Made by a program: the position numbers and the translations under genes. Shown here in pieces: positions 30,958 to 42,923 of a stretch of 64,000 nucleotides of DNA (the first letter of the stretch is position 1; every line of letters begins with the position of its first letter). Source of the DNA: Vesta saturnalis (lineage: Eukaryota > Arthropoda > Insecta > Coleoptera > Lampyridae); the NCBI GenBank assembly GCA_036346205.1, contig JARFJB010001167.1:270501-334500 (forward strand), given 5' to 3'. The notes beneath the pieces were generated by a model that worked only from the letters and a program-made list of their open reading frames with translations, did not search any database and was not told the DNA's origin.

Positions 30958-31206
30958 AAATCATCTTAAAAATCACTCTTCGAGTAAAGAATTCAAATGT
31001 GACCAATGTCATTATGGAACAAATCACGAAGGTAATTTTAAAATTCATCTTAAAAACACTTTTCAAGTAAAGAAGTCAAGTGTGACCAATGTAATTATGG
31101 AACACATGACAAATGTCTTTTAAAAATTTATCTTAAAAAACATTCTTTGAGTAAAGAATTCAAATGCGAGTGTGACCAATGTGATTATGGACCAATCGCA
31201 ATCTTT
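30958..31206 (+). pseudogene. Finger-array remnant at the start of copy B
   Basis: About three C2H2 units with CDQCHYGTNHEGN, CDQCNYGTHDKC and CDQCDYG words in different frames, nearly identical to 26000-26333 but lacking one partial unit. It joins the mariner tail at about 31206. Confidence 0.8.
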
Positions 31207-31282
31207 AAGTAAAACCTCTAGTAATCAATGTCGGAGAGTCGAGTGAAGATGATAGTGAAAGTGAAGGTGATGACTTTTAATT
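31206..31282 (+). pseudogene. Mariner transposase C-terminal tail, copy B
   Basis: Same junction and tail as 26333-26396 (agtgaaggtgatgactttta), again joined directly to the finger array. Confidence 0.8.
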
Positions 31283-31498
31283 ATGTCCAATATTTGAAGG
31301 CAGTGACTATAGGCACGTGAAAATTGACGAATTATAACCTCAATGTGTCTAAAAAAATGGGAATAAAAAGGAAAATTAAAATCTACGGTAACCTAGGATC
31401 AAACTACGTTTCCCTACAATCCACCTAGGTTACCGTAGATTCAAATTTTGTTCTTTTTGTTGTTTTCCAAGTGTTTTGTCTTCATAAAAGTAAGAGAA

Positions 31499-32554
31499 AT
31501 GGTCAATTATGCTATTTCGGAGATGACCGACATGCATTTCGTCTATGGTCTGGCTGACGGCAATGCTAAACAAGCCAGGCGTCTTTACCAAGAAAGATTT
31601 CCCAACCGTGCTGTTCCCGATAGTAGAACATTCACAAACATCCATCTGCGACTGTCTCAATATGGCAGTTTACAAAATGGAAACCGAGTGGGACGACCTC
31701 GTACAGTGAGGACGGCGGAAGTAGAGGAGGCTGTTCTCAATGAAATTGAACAGAATCCAGGATCTAGTACACGCAAAATTGGGAGTGCGTTGAATATTTG
31801 CCACAAAACTGTATGGGAAATTTTGAGAGAATATTTGCTGCATCCGTATCATCTGCAAAGAGTGCAAGCTCTACTTCCACGAGATTTTCCAGCACGCAGG
31901 AATTTTTCCATGTGGTTTCTCCAGCAGGTTGCAGAAAATCCTCATTTCGACAGGCAAGTTATCTTCACGGATGAAGCAAATTTCTCCAGAGAAGCAATCA
32001 GAAATTTTCGTAATGCTCATTTATGGAGCGAAGAGTACCCTCATGCTATAGTAGAAACAAAATTTCAGCAGTAATTTTCAGTCAACGTGTGGGTTGGTAT
32101 TATTGGAGATTTTTTAGTTGGACCATTCTTTCTTCCAAGGCGCCTTGACGGCAATACCTATCGTGCGTTTCTTCACAATAATTTGCCTGAATTACTAGTA
32201 CGTCAGCACATGTGGTTCATGCACGACGGTGCCCCGGCCCACTTTAGCATTTTGGTGCGTGAATATTTGAATTCAGTTTACCCAAATCGATGGATATGTT
32301 GTGAGGGGCCTCAGTTCTGGCCACCGAGATCGCCTGATCTGAACAGCTTAGGCATTTATTTCTGAGGGCATCTTAAAACTCTGGTTTATAATACACCAGT
32401 TCAGACGTTGGAAGACTTACGTAATAGAATAATTGAGGGCTGTGCAACCATAACGAACACACCGGGAATTTTTGAAAGAGTGCGTCGTTCAATGAGGAGA
32501 AGAGCAGAAGCCTGTATAGAAGCGGATGGTGGACATTTTCAGCATTTTTTATGA
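31499..32554 (+). pseudogene. Mariner-like transposase with DUF4817-type HTH, copy B
   Basis: Same frame and same two stop codons (TAA at 32072 and TGA at 32363) as copy A, with about a dozen substitutions. This copy keeps SPDLN where copy A has SPGLN, and one extra T near 32550 moves the final stop. First and second catalytic Asp (FTDEANFS, MHDGAPAHFS) are present; the third is Gly as in copy A. It cannot make a working transposase. Confidence 0.85.
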
Positions 32555-33049
32555 ATGACTGCACAAAAGTTTTTCTCTTTATTGTTCAGTTTCTGTAAAT
32601 AGTTTCTATGTTAGGAATAAATGCACGTTATAACGACACGACACTTTTTAATTATTTTTTCCTAAACGGTGAGTTTTACGTGAAAATGTATGGAGACCTT
32701 TTTTGTTCGGAATTGATTTCTGATGTATATGGTGTAAACGCGTCATATAAAACAGTGGCGTAACACATTTTTTTTGTGGAATTTGTCATGGCCTAGCTGT
32801 ATCTACGCCACTGGTTAAATTAAAAGTGAACTTTTCAGTTGAAATAAGGGCCTTCATGCCCTTATACAATATGTAAAATTTCAATGTAATATCTAGAAGG
32901 GTTTTCGAAAAATTTGGAAAAAACCGAAGAAACAACAACTTCAACAGCCTGTAGATCGATAACGAAGCTTCTGAGGACATACATTCATATGAACTTTCCG
33001 GCTCGAAATCGCCTCATCAGGAATCACCCCTTAAAAGAAGTACATACAC

Positions 33050-33058
<9 letters not shown>
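32555..33058. other. Mariner 3' regions, copy B, no gene
   Basis: Contains the cagtggcgta / tacgccactg palindrome (about 32752-32814), then a stretch ending in gtgtgtgt before the TA array. Confidence 0.5.

Positions 33059-33142
<84 letters not shown>
33059..33142. repeat. (TA)n microsatellite
   Basis: About 42 TA units, uninterrupted. Reading frames of alternating Tyr/Ile across it are artefacts. Confidence 0.95.
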
Positions 33143-33144
<2 letters not shown>

Positions 33145-33476
33145 ACAAACTGAGATTTTTAAAACCGGTTATATTATTAACTAATAATAAATCTCATTTT
33201 AACATCCAATACAGTGTATCTATTTATGACAAAATCAGTTATTTATAAGTGGCTTCGATAACCAAATTACAGGCTTGACTCTTTTAACGCAGTGAGATCT
33301 GTCGGCTAAAAACGATCCTCCGCAATTAACCAAACTTTTCGCTCTTCATTCGGGCATTGCCTAATGCTAGCTAATTCGTTTCTTATTGAAAATTATTGAT
33401 ATAATTAATTTGTAAAACAGATCCAAAACGAAATTTTGTTGACCCGGTCTCGGATTTGATAATCATTTACAGTTGT

Positions 33477-33478
<2 letters not shown>
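33143..33478. repeat. Mariner 3' region, copy B
   Basis: Reverse complement of about 8130-8450 in the nested mariner, including ttgacccggtctcg and aaaacagatccaaaacgaaa. Better preserved than copy A. Confidence 0.8.
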
Positions 33479-33523
<45 letters not shown>

Positions 33524-33524
33524 T

Positions 33525-33596
<72 letters not shown>
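33479..33596. repeat. (TA)n microsatellite with ttctatc interruption
   Basis: Two TA arrays of about 40 and 66 bp separated by ttctatca. In copy A the Penelope-like insertion occupies this site. Confidence 0.95.
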
Positions 33597-33597
<1 letters not shown>

Positions 33598-34062
33598 CTA
33601 CCACACGGTGGACTTTACATGCCAGAATAAGTGCAAACAGACCTTAAACGAAATTCGACTGTATTTATACGAGTGGATGGGGATTTTTAAGACCTTTAGG
33701 ATGCTAAATCCCGAGATATTCGAACAATAATTTTATTTAAATTTGACAGCGCGGTTGTTGGTATTCAAAATTACTAACTATATGAACCAATAACGACATA
33801 CGTTTTTAAAATCTTAAACCATGCTTTACTAAAAGATGTCATAAGACACCTCTCGCCGGCCCGATTTTAATAATTTAATGCAATAATAAATATTTGATGT
33901 AATAAAACACACGACCTTCAAACCTACAAACTGGAAATTGAAAGAAATGAAATAATTTTAATAATACTAATTGTTTAAGGATAATTGTGCAACCTCCTTT
34001 TTAATACGTTCATAACGAAAATGGGCAACATTGTAAAAACAAAAACAATAATCTGTCAGATA
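33597..34062. repeat. Mariner end, Harbinger shard and R2, copy B
   Basis: The mariner end cgacatacgtttt (about 33804-33816) is followed by about 50 bp, taaaccatgctttactaaaa then gataagacacctctc-like, that matches Harbinger 1 sequence at 7795-7849. The R2 repeat is at 33903-34060. So this is a piece of a mariner-in-Harbinger chimera like the one at 7739. Confidence 0.7.
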
Positions 34063-34072
34063 GAGGTTAGTA

Positions 34073-34755
34073 CTATAGTGCGAGTCACACCGAGAATGCA
34101 GTGTGGCGGGGTATAGGCAATGTATTTGTAATGGGAGGCCGGCACTGTGCCGGTTGTCCCATGGTGTGAGGGTCGGCTCTGAAGTTATTATACAGTGCCG
34201 CTAAAAGTTGGGCACAAATGAAAAACTGTTTTATTTTTGCGAACGATACGTAAGAGTAAACTGCCCTTATTTTTGAAAAAGAAATCTGTGAAAAATCAAT
34301 TTAGTAAAAATTTCACTCAAAATTCTAACAATATATGAAATTTTCAATGACGATTCAAACATATCGTTAAACTAATTGTTTTAATTAGAAAAGTTAACAA
34401 AAAATTACATACTGCTATTTACGTTCTTATTTTTCAAACCAAGCTTATGCGGAAGATATCTTAAATGTTTTTAATGTAACTGAAAAGTAAACAAACAACC
34501 CTAAATATAATACTGATTTTCAGTCTTGTTTGTGACTTATTACCGGTATTCTCTGTTTATTTTTTCTTATATAAACTTTGCCTGAAATAATTCTTTTGTA
34601 ATTTTGAAATTTATTTATTTTTAGCGAATCTGTGAGAGCGGCGAAATTTGCCTGAGACCGGACTTGAGGTTTAACCGATCCCAGTATAACGACAACTGGC
34701 AACGGTGTGCTCCATAAGACTCCACACTGCATTCTCAATGTGACGTTCACTATAG
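34073..34755. mobile_element. Mariner-type MITE (683 bp), TA target sites
   Basis: The left end ctatagtgcgagtcacaccg continues to gagaatgcagtgtgg. The right end, reverse-complemented, reads ctatagtgaacgtcacattg and continues to gagaatgcagtgtgg. TA is present on both sides (34071-34072 and 34756-34757). No transposase. The left part is also present, truncated, at about 30766-30957. Confidence 0.75.
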
Positions 34756-34995
34756 TAAATAACTAATATACCAATTTTCATGAGTTCACGAGCTCTATTC
34801 TTGAGCGTTCGTACGAATGACAGTCCTTCGAAAATCACTTGTCATGTATTCTGCACCACTCTTATTGCATACGCATGCGTAAATTATACCTCGTGTTACA
34901 GCGAGCGGAAAGTTATACGTGTGTTGACTGGTGCATAACCTTAAAATATTGTTAAAAAAAGTTATCGAAATAAATGAATGAATTAGTTTTTATTG
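34756..34995. other. Short spacer, probably 5' part of Harbinger 2
   Basis: No gene. A TTGAAATTCTAG acceptor-like site near 34990-35005 precedes the first transposase exon. Confidence 0.35.
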
Positions 34996-35005
34996 AAATT
35001 CTAGA

Positions 35006-36353
35006 AAATACAGAAGAGAGGATGTTGCAAGAGACTGTCGACGTCTGCGAGCAAACATTTTTAATCCTTTACAACGATTAAGTGATGTGCAGTTTATTCA
35101 GATGTTTAGATTAAACAAAGACCTTTTTGAATATTTAAAAAATATGAGACCTCCGTTAAGAAACAGTGACCTCAGTATCTCAACAAGGGTAAGTACTAAT
35201 ACAGGTATCTTATAATCAGTAAACTTTGTTTCCTTTTGTACAGCTTGCACCTATATTGTGAAATTTCAGATTTTTACTGCTTTAAGGTTTTATGCGACAG
35301 GAAGCTATCAAATGGATATAGGGCACAACCAATATATAGGAGTGCCTCAATCCATAAGTCGAAGTGTGAAAGAGGTAACAGATGCACTAAATACCGCAGA
35401 GCTATTCAATCGTTGGATAAAGTTTCCTAGAAATTTAGAAGAACTAAATGTTTATTGATTACGCTGTACGTTATGTGTTTTTAAATGTCGGAGTAAGCAT
35501 TTAAAATTTGCAGGTTTTTTCAGAAATTTAATTTTCCTGGTGTAATCAGCTGTATCGATTGTACTCATGTAGCAATTTTCCCACCAAAGATTGAGCATCC
35601 AGAATATGTTTATATCAATAGTAAAGGGTTTCATTCTAATAATGTTCAAATAGTGAGTATCCGAAAATAGCAACTAAGAAATTTTACTTTTAATCTTCAT
35701 AAATTCTAATAAAAAATTGTATAGTAATACAAAAGTAGAACAAAATCTTTCCAGATAACGGATGCTAATAGGAAAATAATTAATATAAATGCAAGGTATC
35801 CTGGAAGTACGAATCTCCTTTATATGGCAGAATTCTAATGCACATAATGCGATGAGGGATACAGAGCTGAACATAAGGACTATTGTTTATTAGGTATGTT
35901 ATGAAAGACAAATAAATACAGCTAAGTATAATTTCTTTTGAATTTTCTATTTCTCAGGTGATTCTGGTTACCCTCTGCATTCATATTAATGATGCCTATT
36001 GAACAAAAACTTATCCCAAATACACCAGAACATCGCTACAATTTAGCCCACAGAACCACCAGAAGTATTACGAGCGTGTTAATGGAGTGATTAAGATGCG
36101 CTTTAGATGTCTCACCAAACATAGAACTGTACACTATGCACCAGAAGTTACATGTATAATAAATTCATGTGCATTGTTACATAATTTGTGTATTGAATTC
36201 AATATGCCTGATCCTGAGGATGAGGAACTAGAAGAAATAGATCTTGTTATAGGTGAAGAACATAACTTGTTTGATGAAGGTAACATAAGACGAATAAACC
36301 CAGACCGTGCAGAAGGTGGATTAGCAAGAAGAATGTTAATACAACATTTTTAA
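35006..36353 (+). pseudogene. HARBI1-like transposase of Harbinger 2 (four or five exons, frame-broken)
   Basis: Exon 1 (about 35006-35188) reads REDVARDCRRLRANIFNPLQ, LSDVQFIQMFRLNKDLFEYL and ends AGG-GTAAGT. The next exon gives QIFTALRFYATGSYQMDIGH, YIGVPQSISRSVKEVTDAL. The third (about 35515-35653) gives FPGVISCIDCTHVAIFPPKI (first catalytic Asp) and EYVYINSKGFHSNNVQI. The fourth (35755-35890) has ITDANRKIININARYPGST. The last (35957-36353) starts GDSGYPL (second Asp) and has YYERVNGVIKMRFRC (the Glu position) and INSCALLHNLCIEF. Small indels and stops near 35255, 35460 and 35985 break it. Introns have regular GT-AG ends. Confidence 0.8.
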
Positions 36354-36485
36354 ATTTAAGTTTATATTTGTAATGAAAATAAAAAATTATTGTCATTTAA
36401 AAGTTAAAGCAAAAGTTTATATTTTACTTATTCACAAATCAATCATTTATCTGTTATATTGTCACACAAAGTTTCAAACAACTGC

Positions 36486-37085
36486 TATTTGCTTTAAAGA
36501 CTCAGCAATATTTGCTTTAAAGTCCGCTGATTTTTCTTTGGCTCTAACAAGCTGTTGTAAAGAAGTAAGTTTTTATTTTCCCTGTTCTTATCTCATATAA
36601 GTTTTATAATTTTGTACGGCTTCAAGTGTATTTGGCAGCTTCTTCGTTGTGCCTTAGGTGTATGAAATTTGGTTTTCATTGCACGATGACTTGAAATTGT
36701 CACATTTTTTCAGATGTACCGCTGCTTGGAGTTGCTTCGCATATTGTCGACTCTGCACCTGATTTATTACTTTTTTTCTGTGTATCATCTCTAAAATTTT
36801 CCAAATGAACTGCTGTAGTAAAAATATTATTCTCGGGCAGAAAAGCTATCTAGACTTCCGACTCTGCTATTTCTGTATGGCCTTCTATCGATACAGTTTC
36901 TCTTATTTGAGCTGATTTTTGGTACGTGACCGCAATGTCTAGTTAGAAGAATTTTTAGTTAGACATTTTATTAATTTTCTCACTTGTACATTACCTTGCG
37001 CCAGCTTTTCCAATTCTTCTTTCGATCCTCCAGGGATACAGTTTAGAATATTATTCTTGCCACTCTGCTTTTGCATTTTAAATGT
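36486..37085 (-). pseudogene. Harbinger 2 accessory (MADF/SANT-like) protein, C-terminal half
   Basis: On the minus strand 37080-36990 reads KMQKQSGKNNILNCIPGG and SKEELEKLAQG before a GTAATG donor. A middle block (about 36935-36715) is acidic and Ser/Thr-rich. The end (about 36575-36486) reads LQQLVRAKEKSADFKANIAE and SLKQIAVV, the usual coiled C-terminus of Harbinger-associated MADF/Myb-like proteins. It is tail-to-tail with the Harbinger 2 transposase. The DNA-binding domain itself is not seen, so the copy is partial. Confidence 0.55.
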
Positions 37086-37707
37086 GAATGTTGATGTGAA
37101 CTTACCAGTTGTGAATGTTTTCTTAAATATTCTATCAGCATTTTGTTTTGATTGTAATTTATATTATGGCTTTTGGTTCTATATTGATATACGAGCCACA
37201 GAATTTCAAGGTTTTTTATTTACGGGTACATACATGAGAGTGTTCTAAATACGATTTAATCAAAAAATTTGCGGATGATTCATATTAATTTGAAAAAAAA
37301 CCGAAAATAAAACTGTTGCTATGAATCCATAACCTATTGTGGACTGTGGTTACATTTTGTTGGGTTATGTGTATCGGTTTACGATTTACCACGCAACAAG
37401 ATTGCACAAGAGGCGCTTTTCGGATGAAACGGTGACGGCTTACTGCTTCGTGTAACATTCTATTTCGCTCATACTTGTTGCAAACGGTGGCAAGAAGTGG
37501 AAGAAAAGTTAATGGCGGGATAACTGTCGCGAAAAGGATGTCGGGGTGAGTCAGATAGGTTAGAGTAGATTTTAGTTTTCCTTTTTATTCCTTTCTTATT
37601 TCCATTTTTATTTCGTTGCGAATGGCAACACTGTATACTGTCATATGCGAGGAGAAGAGATTTCGCATATTATAATTGTTTACAAAATAGCTTGATTCAA
37701 AGCAATT

Positions 37708-37708
<1 letters not shown>
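37086..37708. other. Non-coding spacer
   Basis: No supported gene. It may include the far end of Harbinger 2, but I found no matching terminal repeats. Confidence 0.35.

Positions 37709-37778
<70 letters not shown>
37709..37778. repeat. (TA)n microsatellite
   Basis: About 34 uninterrupted TA units. Confidence 0.95.
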
Positions 37779-37780
<2 letters not shown>

Positions 37781-38321
37781 CGGCGTTATTTATTTCAAAT
37801 CAAGAACTCTGTTGAAATGTTATGGTAGAGGTTGTGTAAGTTTATTTCAAACTAAAGGAAGTGACTTTGTGAAACATATAAAGGGAATTAGATTGTAAGT
37901 TGGACGTTAACCACAGACACTTGCACATTTCGTATGATAAGCAATTATATTTGACCGTGAGTTGAACGAATGTATGCAATAAAAAGACAGCCGAGGTTAA
38001 ATACTTGTAAAGAAAGGTCCTATGCGACTCCGGATCAAATTTATTATAATTATAATAAAGCGGAAATTAATAAAATTTAATTTTGTTAAAAAAGATCCTG
38101 GGCATTTACGGATCAATAAGAAAGTAAGAAATAACACCACCAATAGAAATAAATAATGCGAACTAACTGTATAATAAATTACTTAAGTTGGAAACGGCTG
38201 TTGTTCTCAACTATTAGTCTTATTCTTATGGCTGTTAAAAATTATTTTAATACTGAAATGATTTCCAGAAACTCTTCAAGTGTATTTAGGATACCAAATA
38301 TATATTTGTATATATTATACA
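37779..38321. other. Non-coding spacer
   Basis: Open frames are short and without family signature. The last 8 bases are the left target copy of the hAT MITE. Confidence 0.4.
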
Positions 38322-38869
38322 CAGGGAGGTGTAAATATAACTGGAGTGGATCTTGTTAGATAAACGTTCCGATGCCCCACCGCTTTTAAAACGAGCATGA
38401 CGGCGTTTTCTCGTTGTTTATATATGTACATCATTGTCTTGCCAATGATTGCTAGCATCTAAGGTGCCCGGAATTTTTAATAATTTAGATTTTATTTAAC
38501 AAACTATATTAATTCTCCATTAGTAAGGTTTTATTCTCTGATATGCTATAAAGTCAAATGTTAGAATTTAAAATAGGTTAATGGAAAGTTCTGCCAGGTA
38601 ATGTTACTCGGGTAATGTATAAAAAAAGTAGTTAGGCACATAAAACCCGTTAAATATTTACTTTCTTAAATAACATAATATAAATTAACTTAATCGTAAT
38701 TTACAAAGTAGAAACTTAAACATTATTAAATACGATGTACCCGTAACTGTATACTGTATGACAGACGAAGAGATGACACCGTCTATGTATAGCTGCACCA
38801 CCGCTCTGACCGGTTTTAACGTTAAACCTGAATTTGTGATACCACTCCAGTTATATTTACACCTCCCTC
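38322..38869. mobile_element. hAT-type MITE (548 bp) with 8-bp target duplication
   Basis: Left end cagggaggtgtaaatataac then tggagtgg; right end, reverse-complemented, gagggaggtgtaaatataac then tggagtgg. The 8 bases ATTATACA are repeated exactly at 38314-38321 and 38870-38877. The CAGGG start and 8-bp duplication are typical of hAT. No coding sequence. Confidence 0.85.
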
Positions 38870-38877
38870 ATTATACA

Positions 38878-39120
38878 TATAGTATTTCTTGGAAACTGAC
38901 ATAATTTATTATTGACGTAAAGTTGGAGGTACAGTGAATCCAACATTTGAAGCGAAATACATTGGAAAAAAAGGATTGCACTAGTTTGGCACTCAGTTGT
39001 ATCAGCTGATTGCACTAGTGCATTGCCAATGAAGGACACTTTTATGGAGGGATTTTATTATTTTAAATTTTGCGGTTATGTGACAGGTCACTGTTCAGAC
39101 AAAAGCATTTATTCACGTGT

Positions 39121-39160
<40 letters not shown>

Positions 39161-39464
39161 GTGTCCAAGATAAGGAGGGCCAGTACAGGGATCTCGAGAA
39201 CCGTAAAAGATACGAAGTCGGTTAAATAGGAAGAAAGTTGCGCATTTTGGTGCTTAACGAAATGCTTTTTTGAAATCTAAAAATTTTCGATTGGTTCCGG
39301 AGATATCCGCAAAAAACCGAAATTTTGCAAAATCGTTTTAATTTTTTACTGGGCTTGTTTCAAGAGGAATAATAAATAAGTGGTACTTTCTCATAGCCAC
39401 TTTTTCCCCTCTACAAGATGGCGTTATTGAATTTGAAATCCGACGTTTCGTCTTTGACCGACCA
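38878..39464. other. Mixed repeat fragments
   Basis: Contains an isolated Sat-136 piece at about 38918-38936, a (TA)n array at about 39120-39159, and then unique sequence with no gene. Confidence 0.5.
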
Positions 39465-39685
39465 TCCTTATTTGTTTAAAATACATATTCTATTTTACTG
39501 TATGAATGCATTTTTTAATCATGTAAATCCTTGACTACCAAATTAAAGGGTAATTAAAATTAGCTAATGTTCCACAGACCTGGAAGATTTTAGATGCATA
39601 AGGTCTAAGTGATGCTGGAAATGCAATGTAATGTTTGAAATATTTTCATTCTTCCAATTGTACATTTAACATGAATTCTAGCTTT
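39465..39685 (-). pseudogene. THAP-DDE transposase copy 2, C-terminal part (separated by Harbinger 3)
   Basis: Matches 21945-22170 of copy 1 (tttaaaatacatattctatt, acctggaagattttag, aatgcaatgtaat). It encodes the last part of the DDE_Tnp_4 domain on the minus strand. The rest of the gene resumes at 43318 on the other side of Harbinger 3. Confidence 0.75.
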
Positions 39686-39957
39686 TGCTACAAGTTAATA
39701 ATATTAGTGAAATACTTGTAACTTGTGGAATGGTGTTGCACAATAAGAATTCACAAATGTACAAGTTATTAGTTGTAGATTGAAAAATATTAGTGAAATA
39801 TACAAGTGTTTGTTGCATAATTGACAGTGTTACTACAAGTTAGCAAAAACTATGAGCATCTACTAATATATTTTCTACAAGTTCAAGTTAGCTTATAATC
39901 TCATATTACAAGTGAGGTTATGCAGTTGTTGATGTTGCTTGTATGTAAAATATAAGA

Positions 39958-41033
39958 ATGCAAAATTTGTGGTTAGACTCATCCAGTGATGAAGAACATG
40001 ACAGAATGCCAAATGAACAGAGAGAAGTGCAAATTTTTCAGAGAAGGAAGATTTTCAGGGCAAGAGTGCATTTTGACTTTCCAAATGATTTTGAGTTTAA
40101 TGAGAGGTACCGAATGAAGTCTGATAAGATGGAAGTTTTGTTGCAAAAAATTGGTTTGCGGTTACAACACCCTACAAACAAGAGTGGTGCTTTATCTCCT
40201 AAGCAACAGATGTGTATAGCTTTGCATTGGCTTGGCAGTGGAGCTCAATTTCACACTGTCGCAGACATGCATGGGGTTCATAAAGCTACAGTTTGTAGAA
40301 TTGTTGCTAGCTTCGTGCGCGTTGTAAACAGCGAGTTATTTACTACAGTGGTTTCATGGCCTGAAGATATTGCTAAAGAAATTGATAGTTTCTACAGAAT
40401 TGCCAACTTTCCACACGTTTGTGGTGTAATTGATGGTACCCTTATTCGCATAGATGCCCCTACAGTTAATGAAGAAGCTTATGTTGACAGACATGGTGAG
40501 CACTCTTTAAACTGTATGTTTGTGTGTGGTGCCTCATGCTTTTTTTATTATGTTAGTGCAAAATGGCCTGGAAGTGTACACGATGCACGTGTTTTACGAA
40601 ACAGCACGCTGCATAGAAGAATGGAAGAAAATCCCCTATTCCCCAATGCATTACTGTTGGGAGACTCAGCTTATCCATTGAAACAATGGCTAATGACACC
40701 ACTGCATCATGATCCTAATGATGTGTCAGAAAGGAGGTACAATCGCAGGTTAAAGGCAACAAGACAAGTGGTTGAACGTTCACTCGGTATCTTGAAAGAA
40801 AAATTCCATGTCACAACCACCTTCGTCTGAATCCAACATATGCTGCTTCAGTTGTGAAGTGTTGTGCCACTCTTTGTAATTTTGCAAGGGATGAAGGCGA
40901 AGCCAATGTTATTCCTATCCATGAAGACGCAGATGAGCTGGGTAACGTCAATATAGAACAACAAGAAGTTGAAGAAGCAGTCAACTTAGGAGGTCGTCTA
41001 AGACAGCAGCAGATATTACAATTAATGATATAG
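39958..41033 (+). pseudogene. HARBI1-like transposase of Harbinger 3 (single frameshift)
   Basis: An open frame of 290 residues from MQNLWLDSSSDEEHDRM. The helix-turn-helix is LSPKQQMCIALHWLGSGAQF, HTVADMHGVHKATVCRIV. The DDE core is VCGVIDGTLIRIDAP (first Asp), SAKWPGSVHDARVL, LLGDSAYPL (second Asp) and RQVVERSLGILKEKF (Glu). One missing base near 40813 shifts the frame. The true C-terminus continues in the next frame as NHLRLNPTYAASVVKCCATL, CNFARDEGEANV and stops at 41033. The acidic triad is complete. No introns are seen, unlike Harbinger 1 and 2. Only one lesion separates it from a full-length protein. Confidence 0.85.
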
Positions 41034-41308
41034 GCCTAAGAGCCTATCATAAACAATATGTAACATTCACATGTCAAGTTAATTGTGCAAAATAGATTGC
41101 CTTTATTACTCTCCGTTGTATACTCTTATCTACTGTGTCGTGTAATTTACACAGGAACAGTTAATAACGTGTAATACACACTCATTAAAGGTAATATTAT
41201 GCAATTATGTGCTTTATTTATACTTTGGTCGGTACAAAAAATTAGACCTCTTCATTTACATCAGCACTTTCTTGAATTACATATAACTGTCCTATTTGAG
41301 GAAAAGCT

Positions 41309-42923
41309 TCTCTAATTTAGATGGGCACAAGCCCAGTTCCCTCTCTAGCTGCAGTATCTGCAATGATCGGTAATAACTTTCTTTTTCCATTATTTCCACT
41401 GACAGTTCCAGTTTCCTTCTTCTTAAGAAAGCTTATTTTGCTGACTCAGATGAAGGGGGCACAATCATAGCTGGCTGCTTTATAAAAAAACAAGAAATTC
41501 ATATAATTCACCATTACTATCTTAGGGGGATTAGTGCTTAAGTTCATAATTTTGAATAAATTTCACTTACCGACATTTTTACGTTTACTGTTCTTTGATT
41601 TGAAAGAACTAGATTGACTTGGAATGATAATATCATTCAGAATAGAGGGCTCAGCAACTGCTGCTGTTGGTTCTTCAATTTCTTCTACATTCAACTGAAT
41701 GTCTGGACTATCATCTAAAGATTCCGAGATGTTTAAGCTAACCACAGCCGGCGAGTCATTGCTAACTATCTCAAGAACTTCACAATCCACTTCTGTAAGT
41801 TTAGCATTTGGCCCTCTACCCGTGCCAGTTTTCCTTGCGTTGTCTTGCTTTTCCTGAAACACAAGATAGGCCTAGTGAACTAAAATAATATTGTTATTAA
41901 CAGTATACTAATAATTTACGTTTAAAGTTACTGTGATAACTGCAAATTAAAGTGAAAATAAATAAATAAAAAGTCAACATAATAGTTTATAAAGAGGTAC
42001 AAATTAATTGTTAAATAAATCCGCATAACTTCTTGTAACTACCTCATGCTTAAAACCCTCCGACAGGTGCAATAGCATAAGTAACGAGTTCGGGCGCAAT
42101 ACATCTGTCAGATGACTGATTGAAAAAATAATTTCAAGGGGTTAATTAATTCAAAAATAAATTCTATATTTAGAATTTAATTTTGTTCATTTTGTACGTG
42201 TACATTCAGCCAAGGAAACAAAAAGTCCTGAATTGGGCGCAATTAATCTCTCAGATTATTTTAAAATGAATCAATTATTTTATATATTTGATTTTTTAAA
42301 ATGCACTTACTGTTCTTACAAATTCATTCTGAATAGACTGTGTGATGTAAAATATCCAGCTGCTAACTCACCAAAATCACTACAAACGGGCGCAACTAAT
42401 CTGTGAGATTATATAGGTCGCAGCAACGGATATCTGTATTCCACAGTACCACAATTATGACTGCATGAAGATACAAGAAAGCGCAGAGGCAAAGACCGAG
42501 AAAATCCAGAGATATTTCCAAACTTTTGAGCCATAAATCTGTCAGATGAGTTGCGCCTGTCGGAGGGTTAAGTTTGTGGTTGTATTAAGTTAGGTTATGT
42601 TTGCATTTGGTATATCATTCGCTTTATGAACGTGGCACAATAGATTGACAGCTAACCAACATGTTTATACTAGGTAATTGGAAAAGCACTTACCATGGTC
42701 AACTTCCTCACGTTCGGCCACCAAACATCTCTCAAATATGTCATTTCTTCTCCATCCGAAATGACACCAAGTGCCTGCGCATATGCACTTATTTCTTTTC
42801 ACGCCAGCATTTTATCTTTCTTTGTAAGTATCTTGCTGAATGCTCCAAAAAGGATCTTTTAATTTTCTTTGATTTTTTGAAGGATGCATAGTTTAACTTT
42901 TCGCTGCTCATCCCGTTTACCCA
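41309..42923 (-). pseudogene. Harbinger 3 accessory protein (SANT/MADF-like), three exons
   Basis: Exon 1 (42923-about 42690) starts MGKRDEQRKVKLCILQKIKE. It has Trp-rich trihelix features (ISAYAQALGVISDGEEM, YLRDVWWPNVRKLTM) and ends at ATG-GTAAGT. Two stops lie at KEN-stop and LA-stop, the second replacing a Trp. Exon 2 (41855-41568) follows GTGTTTCAG: EKQDNARKTGTGRGPNAKL, then an acidic, Ser-rich region, ending at GTAAGT. Exon 3 (about 41475-41309) has SESAK then a stop, AFLRRRKLELSVEIMEKESY and LERELGLCPSKL, a coiled C-terminus. Such proteins assist Harbinger transposases in DNA binding. A MITE lies in intron 1. Confidence 0.6.
42054..42567. mobile_element. TTAA-type (piggyBac-like) MITE in the accessory intron
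   Basis: Ends ccctccgacaggtgcaa (left) and, reverse-complemented, ccctccgacaggcgcaac (right), with TTAA at 42050-42053 and 42568-42571. Two extra A bases precede the left end. The interior has repeated ggcgcaactaatctgtgaga-like words at about 42093, 42233 and 42383. No coding sequence. The TTAA sites suggest piggyBac-class mobilisation, but the TIR differs from the piggyBac at 60416. Confidence 0.6.

Larger units (their letters stand above)
30961..34290 (+). repeat. Tandem duplication, copy B
   Basis: Second arm of the duplication described at 26003-30957. It retains GC-containing stretches missing from copy A and keeps a complete MITE at its right end. The shared stop codons in the DUF4817 transposase show that the duplication happened after that element died. 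Confidence 0.85.

Noticed and set aside
33051..33730. Tyr/Ile repeat ORFs
   Set aside because: Translation of (TA)n microsatellites.
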